Below, in pieces: positions 32,298-44,585 of a stretch of DNA of 64,000 nucleotides. The notes below the pieces were generated by a model. The model searched no databases. It saw nothing but the letters and a program-made list of their open reading frames with translations, and was not told the origin of the DNA. The DNA comes from Lotus japonicus (lineage: Eukaryota; Streptophyta; Magnoliopsida; Fabales; Fabaceae): positions 81,236,292-81,300,291 of the forward strand of contig NC_080043.1 in assembly GCF_012489685.1 (NCBI RefSeq). The letters run 5' to 3'. Position 1 is the first letter of the stretch. Every line of letters starts with the position of its first letter. Made by a program: the position numbers and the translations under genes.

Positions 32298-33255
32298 GGT
32301 TTAAATATGTTAGAGGTCCCTCTAAAATATGAATACTTTGATTAGGCCCCTACAATTTTTTTCTTGGGAATACACCCTTATTTTGAAAATAATATGGAGG
32401 GATATGCCCTCCGCCGTCAGCTTCCGTCCAATTGTTGTTGAATCTGCTAACGGAGGTTGACGTGGCTATTTGACATGTCAACTAGATATCATACAAGACA
32501 ATCATGATGGAAGTTGAATTTTAAAATTAAATAAAAAACCTTAAATTCCCAATTCCTAAATCAAAATCTTGCAGGATTATTTTTCATTCCCAGAAAGCGT
32601 TCTCCATCATCTTCTTCATCAGTCCAAAATCATGCAGTAACTAATTTCCCAACATCTTCATCTCTCCAAAATCAAATACCCATCTTCATCTCCAACAACC
32701 CCAACCCTATTCGTCCACTTTCGACGACGATGTATGGAGTTGCGATGGCAAGGAGTGGTGGATGTACTAGGAAGCTAGGGAGAGAGGTCGCGAGAGAGGG
32801 AGAAAATGTGAGAGGGGAGATCGAAGAGGATTTTCTGAATTTGTTCTTTGGGGATTTTATTTTTTGGGTTTTCTTTGGTTGTTTTGGGTTTTCTGGGTTG
32901 ATGGATGCGAAGGAAAGAATGATGAGAACGGATCTGGAAACTGATGTTGTTGCAGGGGAAGAACAGAGGGAGAATGAAGGGGAAAGGTAAATTTTTGTCA
33001 ATGTTTGTGATAAATATAAGATGTTGGACTTATATGAATAAGAAATTGTGTAGCCTAGTGGTAAGGTATTTGAGATCAACGTTACAGCTCCTGTCGCTGC
33101 CACGTCATCTCCGTTAGAAGACTAACGAATTTTTTAACGGCATGGGCTTATCCCTCCATATTATTTTCAAAGTAAGGGTGTATTCCCAAAAAAAAATTGT
33201 AGGTGCCTTAACCAAAGTACTCTTATTTTAGAGGGACCTCCAACATATTTAAACC
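32298..33255. mobile_element. Mutator-like element, 958 bp, with long inverted ends
   Basis: Inverted ends of about 110 bp start GGTTTAAATATGTTAGAGG on the left, and the right arm reads the same inward with few changes. Identical 9-bp repeats TTTAAAATA flank it (32289-32297, 33256-33264). No transposase is present. The interior has an open but unrecognised frame and a pyrimidine-rich stretch that may derive from a gene leader; capture of host DNA is possible. Confidence 0.9.
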
Positions 33256-33264
33256 TTTAAAATA

Positions 33265-34226
33265 TCTTTCATTTAATTATTGTACATAATTACACAAGGA
33301 TTAATAAAATTACTGATAAAAAATATAATAACTAAATTTGTTTTTTGGTCCTCTAATTTGGACTTTATGTGATTTTAATCCCTATATTTTTTAGGTGTTT
33401 TAAGAAACAAGTAAATTTTCTTTATTTTTCAATTTTTGTATTGATTTTTTCGTTTTCTATTAAAATATTTTAGGATTCACAATAGATTTGAGGCATAATA
33501 TAAACTTTGAAAGTTCAAAAGTAGAAATATAGTGAATAAATCATAAAATTTGAAGGATTTTATAAAATATGAGATTTTGGTTTAAATATGAGAAAGTTTG
33601 AGATTCTTTTTTAAAAGTGAACAGGGACCTAACTGTAACACTTTTAAAACTTAAGGGATTGAATTTTCTGAATTAAAATTTTATTCGGGACCACAATCTC
33701 ACACATGAACTAAAGTTGAATGATTAAAAGTGCTATTAAATCAAATATAATTATTATATATGACTAACTAATCTTTTATTAAAAGTGAATTCTGTTGTAC
33801 CTAAAAATTATTTTGGATGTGATACCGACATTAGGTGGTTCCAGTAAATCATTATCATGTACGGGCGACATCTGGATATCGTGGCCAGCTAGCGAACAAT
33901 GAAAACGATGATGCAGGTTTCGATGCCTCTGCTTTGGAACAAAAAATTTATGATGCAGATGAGAAGAATGATAGGGAATTGTTTCAAGCATTACTTTACA
34001 AATAATGATAATAATATTAACATGTAAAATTTATAATATTAATACAAATATATAAATGTTGACTCAATCAGAATATGTATGTATATGGTCACAAATCATT
34101 TAGGTATCATACCTTAATTTAGTTTAAGTTACCACATCATACTAATTAATATACATATTTAATTGATCATCTATATCTTAAAAGGAAATAAGACTTGAGT
34201 ATACAATTAAAAAGATAACATGTTCT
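33265..34226. other. Gene-free AT-rich stretch
   Basis: No gene or clear element end is visible. Confidence 0.55.
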
Positions 34227-34235
34227 TAATTAATT

Positions 34236-34619
34236 GGTTAGATATGTTTTTGTCCCTTTACAATTAGGGTCTTTTGTTTTAGGCCCCCTAAATTTATTTT
34301 TTTATATATTATTTTGAAAATAATATGGAGGCTGACGTGATATATTTTAGAATTTAGAGACTTAAATCAAGGAACAATGATTTTAGAGGGACCTAAACCA
34401 AAGAACAATGATATAGAGACCTAAAACTCAATTTTTATCAGGTCTTAGGTCCCTCTAAAATCATGGTTCTTTTGTTTAGGTCCCTTTAAAAGGTGATGGC
34501 AGGGCTGAAACGTCAATATTATTTTGCTCTTAGGTATACCAAAAAAAAATTATTTAGAGGGGCCTAAGCCAAAAGACCCTAATTTTAGAGGGACCTCTAA
34601 AAAGGTTTCTCTCTAACCC
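34236..34619. mobile_element. Mutator-like MITE, 384 bp
   Basis: The ends GGTTAGATATGTTTTTGTCC and, inverted, GGGTTAGAGAGAAACC share TTAGGGTCTTTTG and TTAGGCCCC further in. 9-bp repeats TAATTAATT flank it (34227-34235, 34620-34628). Internally it carries a partial second inverted repeat around AGGTCCCTCTAAAATCATG, suggesting a double or rearranged copy. It shares the GTCCCT end style with the 32298 element. Confidence 0.75.
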
Positions 34620-34628
34620 TAATTAATT

Positions 34629-36299
34629 TTAAAAAGTAAGATCATTTCCGAATGAAATGGTTTCTCCAAAGGTTTTTATTTCATTTGAAACTCAAACTTA
34701 ATTAGCAAAAGGGTCTAAACAAACCCCTCAGAACTATCCTCATCATACCAAGATTCCTGATAATTAATTGCATCTCCACTACCACAGCAAACCCCACATG
34801 TTTTCTCTAATTTAAGTAACCATCGCTGCATCTTTTTACCAATTTTTCTTTGGTGATTTCTTTTACCTCTTTTGGTTACTATTTCCTTCCATGGACACTG
34901 TCCAATGGGGCCTGAGAAGTCCAGCACCAACCCAACACGCATTAAATTTTAAAACTTTCTCTTCTTAGGCAAGTGGAGAGTGCTGAACTTGGATCTTCCT
35001 CTGTCCAACTGTTTCAATTTCATGGGGGGCGGGGGGATAGAAAAAAGAAAAAAAAAATGCTTTGTTTTACATTAGGTCCCCACAGTGACAACATGCCTAA
35101 GTAATAAAGATCATCAAGATGTGAGTTATAAGAAAAAACAAGAGCTTGCCAAGAGGGGTCACCATCAACCCGCTTCAAGGAAGATGATCATTGTGTTGTG
35201 GTGTTTTCCCAGACAAAAGTTCTACCCGTATTTTTGAAACATATATAAACTCTTCATAATAGTTCATATTAACGGTGTGTGATAGAATTAAAATATCAAT
35301 GAGGGAAATTTAAATGCGATACTTTAATCAAACAATGAAAATTATATATAGATGACATCATGATGCATGCGTGTGTTAAAGACTATGATCGTCTTTATTC
35401 AATGTAAACCCAAAAAAGTCTATTAATTTTTTCTTTTAAATTTTTTTTTTGCAGTTTGTGACGGTATTAAATCGTCACAATTTGGAATGTTTGTAAGATG
35501 TCAATGAAATCAGGGTTTTAATTAGCAATCTTTATCCTTAGTTAATCCATAGGCTAATTAAAGGGCCACTACTTCTAAGTATCACTTCTAAAATCATGAA
35601 TGATGATGGCACTTGCCGAGTAACAACTGTCGTTTGGCCCCAACATTAACATATGCAAGCGAAACCGTTGCCTTTTCTTTGGTTTCCTTCTAATTGGACT
35701 TGCCTTGTTATACTTCTATTTTACATCTTGTCTTCTTTAAGATTTGGAATACATGTTGATTGGCACCAATCACTGCATGGACTTCATCCATGTGAAGTTG
35801 GTAGTTGTTTTCAACTCATGAATGCTTTTGTTTCTGCGGGGACAAAGTTAAACTTTAATTAATTTGCTGGCTCCCCACACTAAAATTAAATAAACTATTT
35901 CAAGAAGGAATTTCAATTACTATCTTCTTACCTTTAGCCTTAGCTTCGTTCCAGCCTTCCAGAGTTGCTATATGACAAAACTTTTTTTACAACAAGATCA
36001 CCACGACCCATTGTATATAGTTATTGGCGGAAATCATTTTGGATGTGTGGATGAGAAAAAATTTATTTAATATGTAAATCAACAGTGTACACTTAGTCGT
36101 GTGCGGTCGTGGACAAACCAGTCGTGTCAATAATCATTTCCCGCTTCGTTCTGCCCACATGATCTTAGACATCAACTGCACCTTACCCACAACGGAAACT
36201 AAACACATAATTGAAGGCATAATTATTTTTTTCTCACTAATTAACCAAGTATCATAAAACAAAGGAACTATGAGATGAAGACAAATAAATATATTTATC
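34629..36299. other. Gene-free stretch
   Basis: No gene is supported. A short minus-strand open frame (34715-34942) has a CGVCCGSG Cys cluster but no family could be assigned. A G run lies near 35023-35036. Confidence 0.5.
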
Positions 36300-36475
36300 T
36301 GGGTAGCTCAGTTGGCAACGCAGACTAAACGTATGGAAATAGCTCTCCAGTTCGATCCTCACATAATATACCTGAGAGAGGGGTGAAAAGTCTTATCTGT
36401 GATTAAAATTATGAATTCGAAATAGTCGACATCCGAATAGTCGCCACGTACGAATGGTTTATACCAAAAAAAAAC
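36300..36475 (+). mobile_element. tRNA-derived SINE
   Basis: It opens with tRNA-like polymerase III promoter boxes: box A in GGGTAGCTCAGTTGG and box B in AGTTCGATCCTC, about 35 bp apart. An unrelated body follows and ends in ACCAAAAAAAAA. It does not fold as a complete tRNA and has a tail, so it is a SINE. Target repeats are unclear. Confidence 0.6.
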
Positions 36476-38082
36476 TAAATAGCTTTATATATTTATATTT
36501 GTATCATACTCTCTCTCTCTCTCTCGTAATAGGTCATTTTTTTTATCACATGCCAAATTGGCTCTTGCGTGAATAATGCACACCCCATATGTGCTTAAAT
36601 TTAACTTTTTATTAGAATAATAGAGGCAACAATGATTGAACAACAAAACCCTTATCCCTCTATAGCTAATGCTTGTTCGCACCACTGTGAGCTCGTCATT
36701 AATTACCTCGATCTACTTCAGTGTCGGACAACCGCATCTCAACCACGAACCACCGTTGTGTCATGTGCTTGCATCTAGTCTTCTTCTTCCTCCTTTGCTC
36801 TATGCAAATGTGGCATTCCAAAGACATATTTCCCACCGGCTATCTACGCCACTCAACCATGACCATTGGAGCATCGCAATCATGATCCATTTTGTTGCCT
36901 CTAGTCTTCTATCCCATGGGGGGTGAACCCTTATCGCCCTTTCTTGGTCTTTTTATTAGTTTTTAGCTTTACTTTGTTTTGATTAAAAAGTTTCATTGAA
37001 CCTTTTTTTCTTTATGATGCTGGCTTTGGCTTGGTGGTCTTGAACATAAATTTCAGTGTCAGCAGAGTTGTGGAAGCATTGTTAGAAAAGTATTTCGTCT
37101 AAAAAAGGTATTGCGCGACAGGCTGAGAGTGGGAGCATCTCCAAGACTGTCACGGAAAAGCGATCAAAATATGAGGAAGAGGAGAACTGAAAAAAGGTAG
37201 AGGTTTTAAACACAAAAAATACATTCAAAACAAATTAGGGTTTAGGATTTTTTTTTCGATCCTTGACTGATTGGCTCATTTTTCCAATTTTATTGTTGTG
37301 ATGATGAATTAAGAAGCTAGAGTATCGTGTCTTTGGTTTTGAAGGTGTGCAGGAACTATAATCCCATAGAGGTTTTGAAGACAATGTCCTCATTGAGTTA
37401 TGGGTTTCTCATTCGTCAATAAATTCAATGCTAAATTGTGGATTATGGTGAGATTCCAGATTACTCTATATGAATCCTCCTCACATCATTTCGTCCTCCC
37501 ATCTAAACTTAAGAAGGAGAAAGAAAGCACCACCATAAAAACAAAATTGTAGGTCGATGACAAGGTCAATGCCAAGAGCTTGAAAATGGTACGCTCATTT
37601 TGGTCATCGATCACACTCATAGTATTTGGGGAGGAGTTTCTTTTTTAAACTTATTTTGTTTAGTTTAATTTTTGTGAAGAGATGTGAGTGGAATGATGAA
37701 GTTCAAAACTCCTCCTAACTCAATTTTGAATCTCTTCCAAAAATGAGACTGATTAGAGGGGACAAAATAACTCAATTTCAATTTCTTGGATAAAAATGTA
37801 CAAAATAAATCAATAACATAAATGTGCTTAACCAACTTAAAGGGGTTATTGCCCCATCTTTCTTCTTTCCTCTCATTCTCATAACCAAACTTGATAAGAT
37901 TTAAAAATTATCTTCTCTTCCCTTTTCATCCTTCCTTTAAACCAAAGACAACCTAAGTGACTGACGAAAGCCTTCCCATCATCATAGGTAATGATTAATC
38001 TACTACTACAACATAACATGACGAAAAAAATAATGTAAGAAACCCAAACTTTTTCATGGATCATATAGACAACCTCACGAAA
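36476..38082. other. Gene-free stretch
   Basis: Contains a TC microsatellite near 36510 and low-complexity DNA. Several short open frames have no recognisable features. Confidence 0.5.
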
Positions 38083-38091
38083 AAAATAATG

Positions 38092-39457
38092 GGCTTAAAA
38101 GCGCTTTTGGTCCCCCACGAATTCAAATTGTGCAAAATGAGCCCCTAAACTATTTTTTTAGCATTCTCAGTCCCCCACATTTTCCTCTGTTACTACATTT
38201 AGCCCCTTAGATATTTTCCGTCAAAAATCAAACGGATCTTTCCTACATGGCACATCTTTAATGACATGGACACTTAGTAGAGTGAGAAAAGGAACATGTG
38301 AGAGGCACGTGATCATCTTCCTAATCTCTATTCATATTCTTCTCAGATTCACATTTTTCCACCCAGATTTGATTTCATGTTCTCCTTTTTCTTCCACTCC
38401 TTATTCTTCATCATCCCACCAAAAAGATTGAGGGAGGAAGGAAGAAAAAAAAAACATAAAAAAGAGACAAGACCCATATTAAAATCTTGTCTTTCTTCGT
38501 TTTCCCAGTAAGGATGAGCAAAACCCAGAAAAATTAGAACTGGGTTAAGGAGTCTAAACCTCAAAACTCCCAAAATTCAAAAAAAAAAATTGTAAACAGA
38601 GGATCAGAGAGGGTGCAGGGAACGCTCGATTTTCCATTTCAACTCCACCTCACCACATTTCAACTCAATCTTCTAATCTCTGTATAACAACCACATAATC
38701 CAACACCAAGCTCTCACCTTTTCTCTTCAAAACCTTTTTCTCTCCAAGGAAAAAGCTTTTAGAGAGGCATAAAACCCACCTTCTTCATAGATTGAGCCTC
38801 TTCTCTATCTGGAACCCATCACAAAACCACCAACTTCTACGTCAGTCTAAAGCTTTACGAGGGAGAGGATGGCAGGGATTTGGCTAGATTGGTGGTTAGA
38901 TGACGGCGCAATTTGGGGAGAAAGAAGAGGTGGTAGTGGCAGCGCGATTTGGAGTTTGGGTTGGGAGGAATGGTGGCGAGATCTGGGTTGATGGAGAGGA
39001 GTGATAATATTTCCTGAGTTGGTGTATGTTTGTGGGGGGTTATGGAGTTTTATGTTGAAGAAGATAAAAGGTGGGATAAAAAAAAAAGCTGAAGGAACGA
39101 AGAAGAAGATGAACAGGATGTTGAAGATGAGGATGAAAATTAGAATGATTGATTGTGATTAAGAGTTTATTATTATTATCTATTTTGATTGATGATTTTT
39201 ATTTTTTAATAATGAAAAATATGTTTTATCTCACTCCTACTAAGCCTGATCTCTCTCATGTTAATCTTCTTCTCTCTCCTTGTAAGCCTCCACGTCAATT
39301 CAAAATAGCCACGGAGGAGGAAAACGTTTAAAATTTAACAAAAGAACCAAGAGTGATAACGGAGGAAAACGTGGGGGACTGAGAATGCTAAAAAAATAGT
39401 TTAGGGACTCATTTTGCACAATTCGAATTCGTGAGGGACCAAAAACGCTTTTAAGCC
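38092..39457. mobile_element. Mutator-like element, 1366 bp, possible Pack-MULE
   Basis: Inverted ends of about 100 bp begin GGCTTAAAAGCGCTTTTGGT and are closely matched on the right. Identical 9-bp repeats AAAATAATG flank it (38083-38091, 39458-39466). It lacks a transposase. The middle (38380-39150) changes composition from a pyrimidine-rich leader-like part to a purine-rich, GC-higher part with GGATGGCAGGG, as if derived from a gene's 5' region. No protein family is identified. Confidence 0.9.
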
Positions 39458-39466
39458 AAAATAATG

Positions 39467-40800
39467 CAAGAAACCTAAGTGAATTTTATTTTTTCTAAAA
39501 GGGGGGACTTGAGTGTATATAAATGGGTTGTTTGGATTTAGTGGAAAGTCAAGCATTTGTAGGGTGGGTGGGTCATTGTTGCCCTGAAGTGAACAACTAC
39601 TAGCATCCCTGGTTCCTAAATTCCACCCTAGCATATGAATGGTTGACGTAATTCATGGATCCAGTTCTTCATTTAAGCATTAATCGGAATTAAAAAGCCT
39701 TTATCTAAAAACATTGCTCTGCTAGGGTTCTAAAACACAGTGTCGTTCTTCTTCTCCCCTTGGGGGCTTCTCCCCCTTGGGGAGCTTCTCCTCCACTAAA
39801 GAGGTTTTTTTCTCCTGCTTGGTAGGCTTTCTCCCCACATTAGGTGGGTTTTCTTCCACAATAGGTGGATCTTCTTCCACAGTAGGTGGATCCAATACCC
39901 AAATAAGTGGGTTTTCCTTCTTTGTTTGTTCTGGGTTTTTTTACCCTTCCTTGGCCACCACCTTCCTCCGTCCACCGCCGCCCCTTCCTCCATCTTAGCC
40001 GCTTCCGCCTCCTTCTTCTGACATCGGAAGCTTGCTGTAGAACTAGAGTGGAAACAACGCAGCCACTGCCCCTCCGCCACTGTTGTCGTGAGCACCACCA
40101 CTCGCTTCACAGGCTCTGTGCAACCAGATCTGAGGTCTCTGTCCCTCCTCTCTCCTTCTGGCTTTGATCTGGACTGAAAGGTGAGAGTTTCATGTCTTGG
40201 CTTGGTGCTGAAGTGGGGTTTTGGTCGATGTAGCAATCAGTGCTTTCCACCGTCCATAGCTTCGTTTCTGTACCACTCACAACGACTGGGTCCTTCCCCT
40301 CCTCCAGGCTCTTGCTCACGGCCACCATTCTCCGCCGGGCCAGTTGTTCCCGCCTCGTCACAGCAGCGTCCAACCTCCGCTCGACCTCGTTCCTATGCTA
40401 ACATAAGCTTCCCTTCTCTCTGTCAGTTGTTTCAGAGACACTAATTAGTTCCCATTGATGTCGCTGAAGCCTCGTGCTTCTCCAATAGCCGCACAATGCA
40501 ACTCCGGCAGAGTCGATGAGTTTGCAACATGGGAGCACTGTTTAAAATTGATAATAGAATCTCTGTTAATTTGCTTTGAGTCTTACAGGGGCTTTTGTAA
40601 TACCTTTAGGGTTCTTGCATCATGGTTTCAGCTGGATGTTTCAGCTTTGTATGAGTGTGCATGCTAGTCTCTCAATTATTTATCTTCGCATTGCGTTATT
40701 GCTCGCTGAGGTTTAGCCTCACATGTTGTAAGTGTCGTTAGGCAACCCTTTGGTATTGAATGAACTTTGAGCATTTGACAAAAAAAAAAAAAAAAAGAAG
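39467..40800 (+). mobile_element. Probable poly(A)-ended retroposon sequence
   Basis: From about 39725 the DNA is unusually GC-rich and pyrimidine-rich, with repeats of TTCTTCCACARTAGGTGGAT (39850-39892). It ends in ATTGAATGAACTTTGAGCAT, TTGAC and 18 A at 40781-40798, the look of a LINE or other retroposon 3' end. No reverse transcriptase is visible and no target repeat was found. It could be a 5'-truncated LINE with foreign sequence or a processed transcript. Confidence 0.4.
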
Positions 40801-42209
40801 AAGCCACAATGAGCAATCAGGATTGGTCCTTTTTATGCATTATTTTGCACTGAGGTTGTAATAATTAATTAAGAGCCAGTGCATTTTAGTTATTTTCGTT
40901 AGACAAATGTGTTATTCTATCTAAGAAGCAGTACACAACATTTTTTTTTTCAGTACATACTGAGAAATATGCTCACACGTACTCATACACTGTGACTGGA
41001 ACATTAGTTTATGAAGATGCCTACAAAATTCCCAATTAGAATTAGGAAAAAAATATCACTTTTTAAAATCCACGAGCATGCAGTGCACTACCCAACAGCC
41101 AACCCTGCACAAAACCATCACACTGTTGTCCAACTACCACTACTGTCGTACCTAGCTAGTCTGTACACCTTGTATTCCCACAGCCACAACCCACAAGCAC
41201 CATTTTTGTATTACCACTTTAAAAAAATAGTTTTAGAATATTCCTGAAAATTAAAATTCAAAAAAGTAAAATATACTTTTACTGAATCAAATTTTTTTAA
41301 TGTTCAATGATTTTTTTTGGATGAATAGTTCAATGATTAAGTAAATATCATCTACTTAAAGTTAGTCAAAAATATATTTTTTATTAATAAAAAGGAAAAA
41401 GGAAAAAGAGAGTTGTCGACTGTCGTAACCAATTAAAAAGTAAAGATTTTGTTGAGTATCATCTGGAAAGATTTTAATGAGGCACTAGTCCGGAGTGTGA
41501 TTTTTCTTCTACCTTATTACATGAGAGGGTTGTTCTCATGTTTTTTCTTCTTTCAATAAAGCTTTTGTTGCAAAAAAAACGTAAATATTTAAAATTCTTA
41601 ATTTTGATTGAAAATGAAAGTTAGATGATATTAACAATTTAGTGGAGATGAGAAGAATAAAAAATTAAAAGAAAAGTAATATTAATTTTAGAATTTAAAT
41701 AATATATAGTAATCTAAATTGAAATAAAAGATTTAATTTCAAATTAAGATGAATTTTCCTTTCCCAAAATTATATATCTTATTTGATCAATCTTTTATCT
41801 CCTTTAACTTATTATAATTATAAATTAAAGATAAATACTAACAATATTTTTTTTATATAAAAAATATTTGATTGACTTTGTACCTTATTAAGATAAGATT
41901 TATCATTCGATTCTTAAAACTAAAAAAAATCAATTTAATCAAACATTTGAACATGATAATTATAATGTTACATGAATTCAAGTAAAAGAAAAACTTAACA
42001 TAGATAATTTTTAAATTACATGAAAAAATTAATTTGTGAGACAAAAAATAAGACATGACACACACACCATAGAGTATTTGGATGCATCAAATATTGTGTA
42101 CAATACGATCATGCACTCAAGCTGACACACACTCAAATCTAGCTACTTCACTCTTCCACCTTTAAATTTTGTTAACACCGAAAGACATCTTCTTCATCCT
42201 CCTCCTACA
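40801..42209. other. Gene-free stretch upstream of the subtilase
   Basis: AT-rich DNA. It holds a 15-bp insert (41313-41327) between 11-bp repeats GTTCAATGATT, and an A-tailed segment ending near 41577 (TTCAATAAAGC...A8). The last 150 bp should contain the subtilase promoter and leader; no clear TATA box is seen. Confidence 0.5.
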
Positions 42210-44585
42210 ATGGCTCCATCTCCCTCTCTCCTTCTCCCCCTCACTTTCTCATTCTTCATTGCCACACTCTCACTACCACCTTCATCATCATCTTCTGACC
42301 CAGAAAAGCAAACCTTCATCGTCCAAGTCCAACATGAAGCCAAGCCTTCCATTTTCCCAACCCATAAGCACTGGTACGAGTCCTCCCTCTCCTCCATCTC
42401 CACCACCACAACTTCCACTAACCAAATCATCTACACCTACGACACTGTTTTCCACGGTTTCTCTGTAAAGCTCTCACCTCTAGAGGCCCAGAAGCTGCAA
42501 TCACTCTCCCATGTCACCACCCTTATACCAGAACAGGTTCGCCAGCTTCACACCACTCGTTCTCCTCACTTCCTCGGTCTCAAAACCGCCGACAGAGCCG
42601 GGTTGCTCCATGAGACTGATTTCGGATCGGATCTTGTCATCGGAGTCATCGACACTGGTATCTGGCCGGAGAGGGAGAGCTTCAACGACCGTGATCTCGG
42701 TCCTGTTCCGGCTAAGTGGAAGGGACAGTGTGTTGCTGGAAGAGGCTTTCCGGCGAGCTCCTGCAACAGGAAGCTCATCGGAGCACGGTATTTTTCCGGT
42801 GGGTATGAGGCTAACAGTGGGAAGATGAACGAGACGACGGAGTATCGTTCCCCGAGGGACTCCGATGGCCACGGTACGCACACGGCTTCGATAGCTGCCG
42901 GCAGGTATGTATCTCCGGCGTCTACCTTGGGCTATGCTAAAGGGGTGGCGGCGGGCATGGCCCCCAAAGCCCGCCTCGCCGTTTACAAGGTGTGTTGGAA
43001 TGGAGGCTGCTTTGACTCCGATATCCTCGCGGCGTTTGACGCCGCCGTGTCCGACGGCGTCGATGTGGCGTCCCTCAGCGTTGGGGGTGTGGTGGTTCCG
43101 TACCACCTCGACTCCATCGCTATTGGAGCTTTCGGGGCCTCCAGTGCCGGGGTTTTTGTCTCTGCCTCCGCCGGTAACGGTGGTCCCGGCGGTCTCACCG
43201 TCACCAATGTGGCACCATGGGTGACCACTGTGGGTGCTGGAACCATAGACAGGGATTTCCCTGCTGATGTGAAGCTTGGGAATGGTAAGGTTATACCAGG
43301 GGTTAGTGTTTATGGCGGGCCGGGTCTAACTCCGGGTCGGATGTACCCGGTTGTGTACGCGGGTGGTGAACAAGGTGGCAGTGGCGGTGGAGGGGGTGAT
43401 GGTTATTCGTCTTCACTTTGCTTGGAAGGTTCGTTAGATCATAACTTTGTAAAGGGAAAGATTGTAGTTTGTGACAGGGGCATTAATTCAAGAGCTGCCA
43501 AGGGTGAAGTGGTGAAAGAATCAGGAGGAGTTGGCATGATTTTGGCTAATGGGGTGTTTGATGGTGAAGGGTTGGTGGCTGATTGTCATGTGTTGCCGGC
43601 CACCGCGGTTGGTGCCAGTAGCGGTGATGAAATCCGTAGGTACATTGCGGCTGGGGCTAAATCCCGGTCGCCGCCCACCGCTACCATTGAGTTTAAAGGA
43701 ACAAGGCTTGGGGTTAGGCCTGCACCTGTTGTGGCATCTTTCTCAGCTAGAGGACCAAACCCTGAATCCCCTGAGATTTTGAAGCCTGATGTTATAGCAC
43801 CCGGGTTGAACATTCTAGCTGCTTGGCCTGATAGAGTTGGACCTTCTGGGGTTCCTTCGGATGTGCGCAGAACCGAGTTCAACATACTTTCCGGGACTTC
43901 AATGGCGTGTCCTCATGTTTCTGGTTTGGCTGCTTTGTTGAAAGCGGCTCATCCCGACTGGAGTCCTGCTGCTATTAAATCAGCTCTGATGACCACAGCT
44001 TATACCGTGGATAACAAGGGCGATGCCATGTTGGATGAGTCCAATGGGAATGTGTCCTTGGTGTTTGATTACGGATCCGGCCATGTTCATCCAGAGAAAG
44101 CCATGGACCCGGGTTTGGTTTATGATATTTCTACCTATGATTATGTGGATTTCTTGTGTAATTCGAATTACACCGCCAAGAACATCAAAGTGATCACAAG
44201 GAAGATTGCTGATTGCAGTGGGGCTAAAAAGGCAGGACATGCTGGCAATTTGAATTACCCATCGTTGTCTGCAGTTTTTGCACAATATGGGAAGCATAAA
44301 ATGTCCACACACTTCATTAGAACTGTGACCAATGTTGGGGACCCCAAATCAGTGTACAAGGTCACTATTAAACCACCTCCTGGTATGGTGGTCTCAGTAG
44401 AGCCAGAGACCTTATCTTTCAGGAGGGTGGGTCAGAAGTTGAACTTTCTTGTTAGGGTGCAGACTAGGGAAGTGAAGCTTTCTCCTGGGAGTTCTAGTAT
44501 GAAGAGTGGTTCCATTGTTTGGTCTGATGGCAAGCACACTGTCACAAGTCCCTTAGTTGTGACAATGCAGCAACCTCTGGATTAG
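42210..44585 (+). CDS. SBT1.5: Subtilisin-like serine protease, SBT1.5-like
   Basis: This intronless gene encodes a 791-residue preproenzyme, the normal length for plant subtilases. Residues 1-25 form a signal peptide; the I9 propeptide (about 34-114) contains FIVQVQHEAKPS and ends at HTTRSPHFLGL, so the mature enzyme starts at Thr115. Catalytic residues are D148 (VIDTGIWPE), H221 (DSDGHGTHTAS), oxyanion N323 (SASAGNGGPG) and S564 (SGTSMACPHVSG). A PA domain (about 365-480) is inserted before Ser, and a fibronectin III-like domain closes the protein (about 690-790). Family members act in the secretory path and cell wall. Similarity to Arabidopsis SBT1.5 runs end to end, for example EAKPSIFPTH and GKMNETTE. 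A Gly-rich stretch (388-397) is a small insertion. Coding GC is well above the flanks; antisense open frames here are shadows. Confidence 0.96.
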   Translation: MAPSPSLLLPLTFSFFIATLSLPPSSSSSDPEKQTFIVQVQHEAKPSIFPTHKHWYESSLSSISTTTTSTNQIIYTYDTVFHGFSVKLSPLEAQKLQSLSHVTTLIPEQVRQLHTTRSPHFLGLKTADRAGLLHETDFGSDLVIGVIDTGIWPERESFNDRDLGPVPAKWKGQCVAGRGFPASSCNRKLIGARYFSGGYEANSGKMNETTEYRSPRDSDGHGTHTASIAAGRYVSPASTLGYAKGVAAGMAPKARLAVYKVCWNGGCFDSDILAAFDAAVSDGVDVASLSVGGVVVPYHLDSIAIGAFGASSAGVFVSASAGNGGPGGLTVTNVAPWVTTVGAGTIDRDFPADVKLGNGKVIPGVSVYGGPGLTPGRMYPVVYAGGEQGGSGGGGGDGYSSSLCLEGSLDHNFVKGKIVVCDRGINSRAAKGEVVKESGGVGMILANGVFDGEGLVADCHVLPATAVGASSGDEIRRYIAAGAKSRSPPTATIEFKGTRLGVRPAPVVASFSARGPNPESPEILKPDVIAPGLNILAAWPDRVGPSGVPSDVRRTEFNILSGTSMACPHVSGLAALLKAAHPDWSPAAIKSALMTTAYTVDNKGDAMLDESNGNVSLVFDYGSGHVHPEKAMDPGLVYDISTYDYVDFLCNSNYTAKNIKVITRKIADCSGAKKAGHAGNLNYPSLSAVFAQYGKHKMSTHFIRTVTNVGDPKSVYKVTIKPPPGMVVSVEPETLSFRRVGQKLNFLVRVQTREVKLSPGSSSMKSGSIVWSDGKHTVTSPLVVTMQQPLD

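Noticed and set aside
32672..33103. 143-codon minus-strand open frame
   Set aside because: Lies inside the Mutator-like element, is Ser/Leu-rich low complexity and has no recognisable domain.
34715..34942. 75-codon minus-strand frame with a Cys cluster
   Set aside because: Only three or four Cys with no known spacing; no homologue recognised.
36300..36370. tRNA gene
   Set aside because: Box A and box B are present, but the acceptor stem does not pair and a body and A tail follow; it is a SINE.
39796..40236. 146-codon minus-strand open frame with WKKIHLLWKK repeats
   Set aside because: Produced by the tandem TTCTTCCACARTAGG repeats; not protein-like.
42501..43106. 201-codon open frame antisense to the subtilase
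   Set aside because: A shadow frame in GC-rich coding DNA; the sense frame has the full catalytic machinery.
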